Source: Jacaranda mimosifolia (lineage: Eukaryota; Streptophyta; Magnoliopsida; Lamiales; Bignoniaceae). From it: a stretch of 64,000 bases of DNA. The translations under genes were made by a program, and so were the position numbers. Position 1 is the stretch's first letter, and the number at the start of each line of letters is the position of its first letter. The notes below the pieces were generated by a model. It ran no database searches and was not told the DNA's origin. It was given only the letters and a program-made list of their open reading frames with translations. Below, piece after piece: positions 37,980 to 51,599 of the stretch. Location of the stretch: positions 30,856,501 to 30,920,500 of the forward strand of contig CM032117.1 of assembly GCA_018894105.1 (NCBI GenBank), written 5' to 3'.

Positions 37980-39249
37980 TGTCACGCCCCAACTTAGCAA
38001 AATAACTTAATTTTCTTACATAAATCAACTTAATAAAAGACTACAACTTCAATGTTGCCCCTTATCTCTTGATCTTGCTAATTCTCCTCCTTATGTGAAA
38101 ATATCAACAAAAAGAGTGAGCTCGAAAGCCCAACAAGCATTTTACATATATTTAAGATGAAAAATATTCAAAATATCTTATAATTAACATAACCACGAGA
38201 CTATAACACCTAAAGTTCGATGGACAAACCACCGCCATATCAAAATTCACAAAGTATTTCAAACTTGTTTTGAGCCGGCATATTCAAAGATTCGAATCGC
38301 ATAAATTTCATGTCATATATCAAAGTATTATAGTCAACAAGGCTATGCAAAACATATTCTCATATTGAAGATGGTGAACATTTCAAACCTTAAACATATG
38401 TAAAACACTCACCGTGCAAATTCTTATAAAACTAAGTAAAAACACTCTTCAAGAATCTTCCCTCCTAATTCTTTCACCAATTCTTTCTCTTCCTATTCTA
38501 GCATTTTCTAACCTCACAAGATATGTACATTTCCATATATTCCCAACATATATAGGTAATTTTGTAACTTACAAATTAATTCCCACTATCCCTCAATAAT
38601 ACACCACTTTTCTTATTCTTAAACAAGATGTAACTCTGCATATACTCGCACAAATAGGCTTTTACCTCATATTCCTCCAATATTTCAAGAGTAATACCCA
38701 CTATCTTCCTTATCCTTAAGGGGTACCCCCTCCATATTCCATTGTAACTTTTGACCATAATTTCAAGAATAAAAGTCCACTAATTGTCATTACTTAATTG
38801 AGTTAGTAAATCAATTTATAATTACTTTTTTTCTATTATTCTTGGGGCATTACAAACACCCCTCCTTCAAAACGCGACGTCCTCGTCAAGATGGACATGG
38901 TTCAAATCCGTTACCAGGCATCGGGATTCTAGAGATGGCCCAAAAACTGACTCACTACTAGATTTCGATGCGATGTCCGCTGTATCATCAATAGTACCAA
39001 GGTTTCATAACAATTGCATCAAGTTTCCATAATAACTCACTCGAGTCCTTTCAAGCCATATACAAGGTGAGGGACTAGAACTTGTCTTCGTAGAAGATCT
39101 AGATCGAGATGATGCTATACCTACACAAAAGTAACTAGGTGATCAACCTAGAACAATAATAATTCAAGTTGACTATTCATCCAACAACTTAGATAGATAA
39201 ATTAATCTTTTCTTTCTGCTTAGGTCTAACCTATTGCTCTGATACCATT
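37980..39249 (-). repeat. Unit 30 monomer, type X
   Basis: LTR 37980-38854, internal 38855-39249 (395 bp), PBS complement 39235-39247 intact. The hairpin right arm is changed (CGTCAAG), shared with unit 28. Confidence 0.9.
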
Positions 39250-40524
39250 TGTCACGCCCCAACTTAGCAATATAACATAATTTTCATACATAAATCAACT
39301 TAATAAGAGACTACAACTTCAAAGTTGCTCCTTATCTCTTGATCTTACCAATTCTCCTCCATATGTGAAAATATCAACAAAAAGAGTGAGCTCGAAAGCC
39401 CAGCAAGCATTTTACATATATTTAAGATGCAAAATATTCAAAATATCTTATAGTTAACATGACCATGAGACTATAACACCCAAAGTTCGATGGACAAACA
39501 ACCTCCATATCAAAATTCACAAAGTATTTCAAACTAGTTTAGAGCCGGCATATTCAAAGATTCGTATCGCTAGAATTTCATGTCATATATCAAAGTATTA
39601 TAGTCAACATGGCTATGCAAAACATATTCTCAAATTACAGATTGTGAAAATTTGAAACCTTAAACATATGTAAAACACTCACCTTGCAAATTCTTATAAA
39701 GCTAAGTAGAAACACTCTTCAAGAATCTTCCTCTCCTAATTCTTTCTCCAATTCTTTCTCATCCTATTCTAACATTTTTTAACCTCAATAGATATGTACA
39801 TTTCCACATATTCCCAACATATATAGGTAATTTTGTAACTTACAAATTAATTTCCCAATATCCCTCAATTATAGACCACTTCTCTTATTCTTAAATAAGA
39901 TGCACCTCTACATATATTTGAATAAATGGGCTATTACTTCATATTCCTCCAATGTTTCTAGATTAATACCCACTATCTTCCTTATCCTTAAGGGGTACCC
40001 CCCGCCCATATTCCACTTGTAACTTTTGACCATAATTTCAAGAATAAAAGTCCACTAATTGTCATTACTTAATTGAGTTAGTAAATCAATTTATAATTAC
40101 TTTTTTCTATTATTCTTGGGGCATTACAAACACCCCTCCTTCAAAACGCGACGTCCTCATCGCGATGGACTTTGTTCAAATCTATCACCAGGCATCGGGA
40201 TTCTAGAGGTGGCCTAAAAACTTACTCGCTACTTGATTTGGATGAGATGTGCACCATATCATCTATAGTACCAAGGTTTCATAACAATTGCATCAAGTTT
40301 CCTTAATAACTCACTTGAGTTCCTTACAAGCCATAGACAAGGTGAGGGACTAGAACTTGTCTTCGCAGAAGATCTTGATCGAGATGATGATGTACATACA
40401 CAAAAGTAACTAGGTGATCAACCTAGAACAATAATAATTCAAGTTGATTATTCATCCAACAACTTAGATAGATAAAGTAACCTTGTCTTTCTGCTTAGGT
40501 CTAACCTATTGCTCTGATACCGTT
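39250..40524 (-). repeat. Unit 31 monomer, type Y
   Basis: LTR 39250-40128, internal 40129-40524, PBS complement 40510-40522 CGG variant. GATCTTGATC replaces the internal palindrome near 40371. Confidence 0.9.
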
Positions 40525-41797
40525 TGTCACGCCCCAACTTAGCAAAATAACTTAATTTTCATACATAAATCAACTTAATAAAAGACTACAACTTCAATGT
40601 TGCCCCTTATCTCTTGATCTTGCTAATTCTCCTCCTTATGTGAAAATATCAACAAAAAGAGTGAGCTCGAAAGCCCAACAAGCATTTTACATATATTTAA
40701 GATGAAAAATATTCAAAATATCTTATAATTAACATAACCACGAGACTATAACACCTAAAGTTCGATGGACAAACAACCGCCATATCAAAATTCACAAAGT
40801 ATTTCAAACTTGTTTTGAGCCGGCACATTCAAAGATTCGAATCGCATAGAATTTCATGTCATATATCAAAGTATTATAGTCAACAAGGCTATGCAAAACA
40901 TATTCTCATATTGAAGATGGTGAACATTTCAAACCTTAAACATATGTAAAACACACACCGTGCAAATTCTTATAAAACTAAGTAAAAACACTCTTCAAGA
41001 ATCTTCCCTCCTAATTCTTTCACCAATTCTTTCTCTTCCTATTCTAACATTTTCTAACCTCACAAGATATGTACATTTCCATATATTCCCAACATATATA
41101 GGTAATTTTGTAACTTACAAATTAATTCCCAATATCCCTCAATAATAGACCACTTCTCTTATTCTTAAATAAGAAGCACCTCTACATATATTTGAATAAA
41201 TAGGCTATCACTTCATATTCCTCCAATGTTTCAAGATTAATGCCCACTATCTTCCTTATCCTTAAGGGGTACCCCCCGCCCAAATTCCACTTGTAACTTT
41301 TGACCATAATTTCAATAATAAAAGTCCACTAATTCTCATTCATTAATTGAGTTAGTAAATCAATTTATAATTATTTTTTTCTATTATTCTTAGGGCATTA
41401 CAAACACCCCTCCTTCATAACGCGACGTCCTCTTCGCGATGGACATGGGTCAAATCCGTTACCAGGCATCGGGATTTAGAGATGGCCCAAAAACTGACTC
41501 ACTACTAGATTTCGATGCGATGTCCGCTGTATCATCAATAGTACCAAGGTTTCATAACAATTGCATCAAGTTTCCATAATAACTCACTCGATATCTTTAC
41601 AAGCCATATACAAGGTGAGGGACTAGAACTTGTCTTCGTAGAAGATCTAGATCGAGATGATGCTATACCTACACAAAAGTAACTAAGTGATCAACCGAGA
41701 ACAATAATAATTCAAGTTGAGTATTCATCCAACAACTTAGATAGATAAATTAATCTTTTCTTTCTGCTTAGGTCTAACCTATTGCTCTGATACCATT
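40525..41797 (-). repeat. Unit 32 monomer, X/Y mosaic
   Basis: LTR 40525-41402 starts as X, but from about 41130 has Y-like CTTCTCTTATTC and AATAAGAAGCACC, suggesting a recombination point in the LTR. Internal 41403-41797 (395 bp); PBS complement 41783-41795 intact. Confidence 0.88.
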
Positions 41798-43071
41798 TGT
41801 CATGCCCCAACTTAGCAATATAACATAATTTTCATACATAAATCAACTTAACAAGAGACTATAACTTGAAAGTTGCTCCTTATCTCTTGATCTTGCTAAT
41901 TCTCCTCCATATGTGAAAATATCAACAAAAAGAGTGAGCTCGAAAGCCCAGCAAGCATTTTACATATATTTAAGATGCAAAATATTCAAAATATCTTAGA
42001 GTTAACATAACCATGAGACCATAACACCTAAAGTTCGATGGACAAACAACCTCCATATCAAAATTCACAAAGTATTTCAAACTAGTTTAGAGACGGCACA
42101 TTCAAAGATTCGTATCGCTAGAATTTCATGTCATATATCAAAGTATTATAGTCAACATGGCTATGCAAAACATATTCTCAAATTACAGATTGTGAACATT
42201 TGAAACCTTAAACATATGTAAAACACTCACCTTGCAAATTCTTATAAAGCTAAGTAGAAACACTCTTCAAGAATCTTGCTCTCCTAATTCTTTCTCCAAT
42301 TCTTTCTCATCCTGTTCTAACATTTTTTAACCTCAATATATATGTACATTTCCACATATTCCCAACATATATAGGTAATTTTGTAACTTACAAATTAATT
42401 CCCAATATCCCTCAATAATAGACCACTTCTCTTATTCTTAAATAAGAAGCACCTCTACATATATTTGAATAAATAGGCTATTACTTCATATTCCTCCAAT
42501 GTTTCAAGATTAATGCCCACTATCTCCCTTATCCTTAAGGGGTACCCCCCGCCCAAATTCCACTTGTAACTTTTGACCATAATTTCAAGAATAAAAGTCG
42601 ACTAATTGTCATTACTTAATTGAGTTAGTAAATCAATTTATAATTACTTTTTTTTATTATTCTTGGGGCATTACAAACACCCCTCCTTCAAAACGCGACG
42701 TCCTCGTCGCGATGGACTTTGTACAAATCTGTCACCAGGCATCGGGATTCTAGAGGTGGCCTACAAACTTACTCGCTACTTGATTTGGATGAGATGTCCA
42801 CCATATCATCAATAGTACCAAGGTTTCATAACAATTGCATCAAGTTTCCTAAATAACCCACTTGAGTTCCTTACAAGCTATAGACAAGGTGAGGGACTAG
42901 AACTTGTCTTCGCAGAAGATCTAGATCGAGATGATGATGTACCTACACAAAAGTAACTAGGTGATCAACCTAGAACAATAATAATTCAAGTTGATTATTC
43001 ATCCAACAACTTAGATAGATAAATTAACCTTGTCTTTCTGCTTAGGTCTAACCTACTGCTCTGATACCATT
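41798..43071 (-). repeat. Unit 33 monomer, type Y-like
   Basis: LTR 41798-42675 starts TGTCATG. Internal 42676-43071 has a perfect CGCGACG/CGTCGCG hairpin. PBS complement 43057-43069 is intact, unlike the other Y units. Confidence 0.88.
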
Positions 43072-44344
43072 TGTCACGCCCCAACCTAGCAAAATAACTT
43101 AATTTTCATACATAAATCAACTTAATAAAAGACTACAACTTCGATGTTGCCCCTTATCTCTTGATCTTGCTAATTCTCCTCCTTATGTGAAAATATCAAC
43201 AAAAAGAGTGAGCTCGAAAGCCCAACAAGCATTTTACATATATTTAAGATGAAAAATATTCAAAATATCTTATAATTAACATAACCACGAGACTATAACA
43301 CCTAAAGTTCGATGGACAAACCACCGCCATATCAAAATTCACAAAGGATTTCAAACTCATTTTGAGCCGGCACATTCTAAGATTCTAATCGCACAAATTT
43401 CATGTCATATATCAAAGTATTATAGTCAACAAGGCTATGCAAAACATATTCTCATATTGAAGATTGTGAACATTTCAAACCTTAAACATATGTAAAACAC
43501 TCACCGTGCAAATTCTTATAAAACTAAGTAAAAACACTCTTCAAGAATCTTACCCTCCTAATTCTTTCTCCAATTCTTTCTCTTCCTATTGTAACATTTT
43601 CTAGCCTCACAAGATATGTACATTTCCATATATTCCCAACATATATATAGGTAATTTTGTAACTTACAAATTAATTCCCACTATCCCTCAATAATACACC
43701 ACTTTTCTTATTCTTAAACAAGTTGTAACTCTGCATATACTCTCACAAATAGGTTTTTACTTCATATTCCTCCAATATTTCAAGAGTAATACATACTTCT
43801 TCCTTATCCTTAAGGGGTACCCCCTCCATATTCCACTTGTAACTTTTGACCATAATTTAAAGAATAAAAGTCCACTAATTGTCATTACTTAACTGAGTTA
43901 GTAAGTCAATTTATAATTATTTTTTTCTATTATTCTTAGGGCATTACAAACACCCCTCCTTCATAACGCGACGTCCTCTTCGCGATGGACATGGTTCAAA
44001 TCCGTTACCAGGCAACGGGATTCTAAAGATGGCCCAAAAATTGACTCACTACTAGATTTCGATGCGATGTCCGCTGTATCATCAATAGTACCAAGGTTTC
44101 ATAACAATTGCATCAAGTTTCCATAATAACTCACTCGAGTTCTTTACAAGCCATATACAAGGTGAGGGACTAGAACTTGTCTTTGTAGAAGATCTAGATC
44201 GAGATGATGCTATACCTACACAAAAGTAACTACGTGATCAACTTAGAACAATAATAATTCAAGTTGAGTATTCATCCAACAACTTAGATAGATAAATTAA
44301 TCTTTTCTTTCTGCTTAGGTTTAACCTATTGCTCTGATACCATT
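43072..44344 (-). repeat. Unit 34 monomer, type X-like
   Basis: LTR 43072-43948, internal 43949-44344, PBS complement 44330-44342 intact. Several private changes (CTCATTTTGAGCC, AAGTTGTAACTC) set it apart from units 22-30. It closes the dimeric block. Confidence 0.88.
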
Positions 44345-45615
44345 TGGCATGCCCCAACTTAGCAATATAACATAATTTTCATACATAAATCAACTTAATA
44401 AGAGACTACAACTTCAAAGTTGCTCCTCATCTCTTAATCTTGCTAATTCTTCTCCATATGTTAAAATATCAACAAAAAGAGTGAGCTCGAAAGCCCAGCA
44501 AGAATTTTACATATATTCAAGATGCAAAATATTCAAAATATCTTACAGTTAACATGACCATGAGACTATAACACCCAAAGTTCGAAGGACAAACAACGTC
44601 CATACCAAAATTCACAAAGTATTTCAAACTAGTTTAGAGCCGGCACATTCAAAGATTCGTATCGGTAGAATTTCATGTCATATATCAAAGTATTATAGTC
44701 AACATGGCTATGCAAAACATATTCTCAATTCAAAGATTGTGAACATTTGAAACCTTAAACATCTGTAAAACACTCACCTTGCGAATTCTTATAAAGCATA
44801 GTAGAAACACTCTTCAAGAATCATCATCTCCTAATTCTTTCTCCAATTCTTTCTCATCCTATTGTAACATTTTTTAACCTCAATAGATATGTACATTTCC
44901 ACATATTCCCAACATATATAGGTAATTTTGTAACTTACAAGTTAATTCCCACTATCCCCCAATAATAGACAACTTTTATTATTCTTAAACAAGATGTAAC
45001 TCTGCATATACTTACACAAATAGGCTATTACTTCATATTCCTCAAATATTTCAAGAGTAATACCCACAATCTTCCTTATCCTTAAGGGGTACCCCCTCCA
45101 TATTCCATTTGTAACTTTTGACCATAATTTCAAGAATAAATGTCCACAATTGTCATTACTTAATTAAGTTAGTAAATCAATTTATAATTATTTTTTTCTA
45201 TTATTCATGGGGCTTTACAAACACCCCTCCTTCAAAACGCGATGTCCTCGTCACGATGGACATGGTTCTAATCCGTTACCAGGCATCGGGATTCTAGAGA
45301 TGGCCCAAAAACTGACTCACTACTAGATTTCGATGCGATGTCCACTGTATCATCAATAGTACCAAGGTTTCATAACAATTGCATCAAGTTTCCGTAATAA
45401 CTCACTCGAGTTCTTTACAAGCCATATACAAGGTGAGGGACTAGAACTTGTCTTCGTAGAAGATCTAGATCGAGATGATGCTATACCTACACAAAAGTAA
45501 CTAGGTTATCAACCTAGAACAATAATAATTCAAGTTGAGTATTCATCCAACAACTTAGATAGATAAATTAATCTTTTCTTTCTACTTAGGTCCAACCTAT
45601 TGCTCTGATACCATT
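44345..45615 (-). repeat. Unit 35 monomer, first copy of a recent duplication
   Basis: LTR 44345-45219 starts TGGCATG. Internal 45220-45615, PBS complement 45601-45613 intact. From about 44360 it matches unit 36 at an offset of 1,271 bp, with only two differences noticed (GCGAATTC near 44781, TCTACTTAGG near 45586). Confidence 0.92.
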
Positions 45616-46886
45616 TTTCACGCCCCAACCTAGCAATATAACATAATTTTCATACATAAATCAACTTAATAAGAGACTACAACTTCAAAGTTGCTCCTCA
45701 TCTCTTAATCTTGCTAATTCTTCTCCATATGTTAAAATATCAACAAAAAGAGTGAGCTCGAAAGCCCAGCAAGAATTTTACATATATTCAAGATGCAAAA
45801 TATTCAAAATATCTTACAGTTAACATGACCATGAGACTATAACACCCAAAGTTCGAAGGACAAACAACGTCCATACCAAAATTCACAAAGTATTTCAAAC
45901 TAGTTTAGAGCCGGCACATTCAAAGATTCGTATCGGTAGAATTTCATGTCATATATCAAAGTATTATAGTCAACATGGCTATGCAAAACATATTCTCAAT
46001 TCAAAGATTGTGAACATTTGAAACCTTAAACATCTGTAAAACACTCACCTTGCAAATTCTTATAAAGCATAGTAGAAACACTCTTCAAGAATCATCATCT
46101 CCTAATTCTTTCTCCAATTCTTTCTCATCCTATTGTAACATTTTTTAACCTCAATAGATATGTACATTTCCACATATTCCCAACATATATAGGTAATTTT
46201 GTAACTTACAAGTTAATTCCCACTATCCCCCAATAATAGACAACTTTTATTATTCTTAAACAAGATGTAACTCTGCATATACTTACACAAATAGGCTATT
46301 ACTTCATATTCCTCAAATATTTCAAGAGTAATACCCACAATCTTCCTTATCCTTAAGGGGTACCCCCTCCATATTCCATTTGTAACTTTTGACCATAATT
46401 TCAAGAATAAATGTCCACAATTGTCATTACTTAATTAAGTTAGTAAATCAATTTATAATTATTTTTTTCTATTATTCATGGGGCTTTACAAACACCCCTC
46501 CTTCAAAACGCGATGTCCTCGTCACGATGGACATGGTTCTAATCCGTTACCAGGCATCGGGATTCTAGAGATGGCCCAAAAACTGACTCACTACTAGATT
46601 TCGATGCGATGTCCACTGTATCATCAATAGTACCAAGGTTTCATAACAATTGCATCAAGTTTCCGTAATAACTCACTCGAGTTCTTTACAAGCCATATAC
46701 AAGGTGAGGGACTAGAACTTGTCTTCGTAGAAGATCTAGATCGAGATGATGCTATACCTACACAAAAGTAACTAGGTTATCAACCTAGAACAATAATAAT
46801 TCAAGTTGAGTATTCATCCAACAACTTAGATAGATAAATTAATCTTTTCTTTCTGCTTAGGTCCAACCTATTGCTCTGATACCATT
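45616..46886 (-). repeat. Unit 36 monomer, second copy of a recent duplication
   Basis: LTR 45616-46490 starts TTTCACG (terminal TG lost). Internal 46491-46886, PBS complement 46872-46884 intact. The 63-codon minus-strand frames at 44942-45133 and 46213-46404 translate identically. Confidence 0.92.
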
Positions 46887-48159
46887 TTTCACGCCCCAAC
46901 CTAGCAATATAACATAATTTTCATACATAAATCAACTTAATAAGAGACTACAACTTCAAAGTTGCTCCTTATCTCTTGATCTTGCTAATTCTCCTCCATA
47001 TGTGAAAACATCAACAAAAAGAGTGAGCTCGAAAGCCCAGCAAGCATTTTACATATATTTAAGATGCAAAATATTCAAAATATCTTATAGTTAACATGAC
47101 CATGAGACTATAACACCCAAAGTTCGATGGACAAACAACCTCCATGTCAAAATTCACAAAGCATTTCAAACTAGTTTAGAGCCGGCACATTCAAAGATTC
47201 ATATCGCTAGAATTTCTTGTCATATATCAAAGTATTATAGTCAACATGGCTACGCAAAACATATTCTCAATTGAAGATTGTGAACATTTCAAACCTTAAA
47301 CATATGTAAAATACTCACCTTGCAAATTCTTATAAAGCTAAGTAGAAACACTCTTCAAGAATAATCCTCTCCTAATTCTTTCTCCAATTCTTTCTCATCC
47401 TATTGTAACATATTTTAACCTCAATAGATATGTACATTTCCACATATTCCCAACATATATAGGTAATTTTGTAACTTACAAGTTAATTCCCACTATCCCT
47501 CAATTATAGACCACTTCTCTTATTCTTAAATAAGATGCACCTCTACATATATTTGAATAAATAGGCTATTACTTCATATTCCTCCAATGTTTCTAGATTA
47601 ATACCCACTATCTTCCTTATCCTTAAGGGGTATCCCCCGCCCATATTCCACTTGTAACTTTTGACCATAATTTCAAGAATAAAAGTCCACTAATTGTCAT
47701 TACTTAATTGAGTTAGTAAATCAATTTATAATTACTTTTTTCTATTATTCTTGGGGCACTACAAACACCCCTCGTTTAAAATGCGACGTCCTCATCGTGA
47801 AAGACTTGGTTCAAATCTGTCACCAGGCATCGGGATTCTAGAGGTGGCCTAAAAACTTACTCCCTACTTGATTTGGATAAGATGTCCACCATATCATCAA
47901 TAGTACCAAGGTTTCATAACAATTGCATCAAGTTTCCTTAATAACTCACTTGAGTTCCTTACAAGCCATATACAAGGTGAGGGACTAGAACTTATCTTCG
48001 CAGAAGATCTAGACCGAGATGATGCTGTACCTACACAAAAGTAACTAGGTGATCAACCTAGAACAATAATAATTCAAATTGATTATTCATCCAACAACTT
48101 AGATAGATAAATTAACCTTGTCTTTCTGCTTAGGTCTAACCTATTGCTTTGATACCATT
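46887..48159 (-). repeat. Unit 37 monomer
   Basis: LTR 46887-47763 starts TTTCACG like unit 36, but diverges from it after about 46961. Internal 47764-48159; PBS complement 48145-48157 has TGCTTTG. The LTR end reads GGGGCACTACA. Confidence 0.9.
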
Positions 48160-49433
48160 TGTCATGCCCCAACTTAGCTAAATAACTTAATTTTCATACA
48201 TAAATCAACTTAATAAGAGACTACAACTTCAAAGTTGCTCCTTATCTCTTGATCTTGCTAATTCTCCTCCTTATGTGAAAATATCAACAAAAAGAGTGAG
48301 CACGAAAGCCCAACAAGCATTTTACATATATTTAAGATGAAAAATATTCAAAATATCTTATAATTAACATAACCACGAGACTATAACACCTAAAGTTCGA
48401 TGGACAAACCACCACCATATCAAAATTCACAAAGTATTTCAAGCTAGTGTTGAGCCGGCACATTCATAGATTCGAATCGCATAAATTTCATGTCATATAT
48501 CAAAGTATTATAGTCAACAAGGCTATGCAAAACATATTCTCATATTGAAGATTGTGAACATTTTAAACCTTAAACATATGTAAAACACTCACCTTGCAAA
48601 TTCTTATAAAGCTAAGTAGAAACACTCTTCAAGAATCATCCTCTCCTAATTCTTTCTCCAATTCTTTCTCATCCTATTGTAACATTTTTTAACCTCAATA
48701 GATATGTACATTTCCACATATTCCCAACATATATAGGTAATTTTGTAACTTACAAGTTAATTCCCACTATCCCCCAATAATAGACAACTTTTATTATTCT
48801 TAAACAAGATGTGACTCTGTATATACTTGCACAAATAGGCTATTACTTCATATTCCTCCAATGTTTCAAGATTAATGCCCACTATCTTTCTTATCCTTAA
48901 GGGGTACCCCCCGCCCATATTCCACTTGTAACTTTTGACCATAATTTCAAGAATAAAAGTCAACTAATTGTCATTACTTAATTGAGTTAGTAAATCAATT
49001 TATAATTACTTTTTTCTATTATTCTTGGGGCACTACAAACACCCCTACTTAAAAATGCGACGTCCTCGTCGTGATAGACTTGGTTCAAATCTGTCACCAG
49101 GCATCGGGATTCTAGACGTGGCCTAAAAACTTACTCCCTACTTGATTTGGATAAGATGTCCACCATATCATCAATAGTACCAAGGTTTCATAACAATTGC
49201 ATCAAGTTTCCTTAATAACTCACTTGAGGTCCTTACAAGCCATATACAAGGTGAGGGACTAGAACTTATCTTCGCAGAAGATCTAGACCGAGATGATGCT
49301 GTACCTACACAAAAGTAACTAGGTGATCAACCTAGAACAATAATAATTCAAGTTGATTATTCATCCAACAACTTAGATAGATAAATTAACCTTGTCTTTC
49401 TGCTTAGGTCTAACCTATTGCTTTGATACCATT
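48160..49433 (-). repeat. Unit 38 monomer
   Basis: LTR 48160-49037 starts TGTCATG. Internal 49038-49433 is close to unit 37's and has the same PBS change (TGCTTTG, 49419-49431) and GATCTAGACC. A shared PBS defect points to copying as DNA. Confidence 0.9.
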
Positions 49434-50325
49434 TGTCATGCCCCAACTTAGCTAAATAACTTAATTTTCATACATAAATCAACTTAATAAAAGACAACAA
49501 CTTCAAAGTTGCTCCTTATCTCTTCAAGAATCTTCCCCTCCTAATTCTTTCTCCAATTCTTTCTCTTCCTATTCTAACATTTTCTAACCTCACAAGATAT
49601 GTACATTTCCATATATTCCCAACATATATATAGGTAATTTTGTAACTTACAAATTAATTCCCACTATCCTCAATAATACACCACTTTTCTTATTCTTAAA
49701 CAAGTTGTAACTCTGCATATACTCGCACAAATAGGCTTTTAATTCATATTCCTCCAATATTTCAAGAGTAATACGTACTTCTTCTTTATCCTTAAGGGGT
49801 ACCCCCTCCATATTCCATTTGTAACTTTTGACCATAATTTAAAGAATAAAAGTCCACTAATTGTCATTACTTAATTGAGTTGGTAAATCAATTTATAATT
49901 ATTTTTTTCTATTATTCTTAGGGCATTACAAACACCCCTCCTTCAAAACTCGACGTGCTCTTCGCGATGGAATGGTTCAAATCCGTGACCAGGCATCGGG
50001 ATTCTAGAGATGGCCCAAAAACTGACTCACTACTAGATTTCGATGCGATGTTCGCTGTATCATCAATAGTACCAAGGTTTCATAACAATTGCATCAAGTT
50101 TCCATAATAACTTACTCGAGTTCTTTACAAGCCATATACAAGGTGAGGGACTAGAACTTGTCTTCGTAGAAGATCTAGATCGAGATGATGCTATACCTAC
50201 ACAAAAGTAACTAGGTGATCAACCTAGAACAATAATAATTCAAGTTGAGTATTCATCCAACAACTTAGATAGATAAATTAATCATTTCTTTCTGCTTAGG
50301 TCTAACCTATTGCTATGATACTATT
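49434..50325 (-). repeat. Unit 39, truncated monomer (892 bp)
   Basis: LTR 49434-49930 is only 497 bp: about 381 bp are missing at 49520-49524, where CTCTT joins the left flank (TTATCTCTTGATC in other units) to the right flank (ACTCTTCAAG). Internal 49931-50325 (395 bp). The PBS complement 50311-50323 has two changes (TGCTATGATACTA). Confidence 0.92.
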
Positions 50326-51599
50326 TGTCACGCCCCAACTTAGCAGTATAACATAATTTTCATACGTAAATCAACTTAATAAGAGACTACAACTTCAAAG
50401 TTGCTCCTCATCTCTTGAACTTGCTAATTCTTCTCCATATGTGAAAATATCAACAAAAAGAGTGAGCTCGAAAGCCCAGCAAGCATTTTACATATATTTA
50501 AGATGCAAAATATTCAAAATATCTTATAGTTAACATGACCATAAGACTATAACACCCAAAGTTCGATGGACAAACAACCTCCATATCAAAATTCACAAAG
50601 TATTTCAAACTGGTTCAGAGCCGGCACATTCAAAGATTCGTATCGCTAGAATTTCATGTCATATATCAAAGTATTATAGTCAAAATGGCTATGCAAAACA
50701 TATTCTCAAATTAAAGATTGTGAACATTTGAAACCTTAAACATATGTAAAACCCTCACCTTGCAAATTCTTATAAAGCGAAGTAGAAACACTCTTCAAGA
50801 ATCTTCCTCTCCTAATTCTTTCTCTGATTCTTTCTCATCCTATTCTAACATTTGTTAACCTCAATAGATATGTACATTTCCACATATTCCCAACATATAT
50901 AGGTAATTTTGTAACTTACGAATTAATTCCCACTATCCCCCAATAATAGACCACTTCACTTATTCTTAAATAAGATGCACCTCTACATATATTTGAATAA
51001 ATAGGCTATTACTTCATATTCCTCCAATATTTCAAGATTAATGCCCACTATCTTCCTTATCCTTAAGGGGTACCCCCCGCCCATATTCCACTTGTAACTT
51101 TTGACCATAATTTCAAGAATAAAAGCCCACAAATTGTCATTACTTAATTGAGTTAGTAAATCAATCTATAATTACTTTTTTCTATTATTCTTGGGGAACT
51201 ACAAACACGCCTCCTTCAAAACGCGACGTCCTCGTCGCGATGGACTTGGTTCAAATCTATCACCAAGCATCGGGATTCTAGAGGTCGCCTAAAAACTTAC
51301 TCACTACTTGATTTGGATGAGATGTCCACCTTATCATCAATAGTACCAAGGTTTCATAACAATTGCATCAAGTTTCCAGAATAACTTACTCGAGTTCTTT
51401 ACAAGCCATATACAAGGTGAGGGACTAGAACTTGTCTTCGTAGAAGATCTAGATCGAGATGATGCTATACCTACACAAAAGTAACTAGGTGATCAACCTA
51501 GAACAATAATAATTCAAGTTGAGTATTCATCCAACAACTTAGATAGATAAATTAATCATTTCTTTCTGCTTAGGTCTAACCTATTGCTATGATACCATT
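50326..51599 (-). repeat. Unit 40 monomer with chimeric internal region
   Basis: LTR 50326-51203. In internal 51204-51599 the PPT-side half is the second subfamily (TTGATTTGG). After about 51376 it switches to the first (ATAACTTACTCGAG), matching unit 39. PBS complement 51585-51597 has TGCTATG. Confidence 0.9.

Larger units (their letters stand above)
27809..44344 (-). repeat. Dimeric higher-order repeat block (X-Y, about 2,547 bp)
   Basis: Type X LTRs start at 27809, 30356, 32901, 35432, 37980, 40525 and 43072, spaced 2,547, 2,545, 2,531, 2,548, 2,545 and 2,547 bp. Type Y LTRs lie between them. X and Y also differ in internal subfamily, and most Y units end in the CGG-type PBS. Units two apart resemble each other more than neighbours, the definition of a higher-order repeat. 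Confidence 0.88.
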
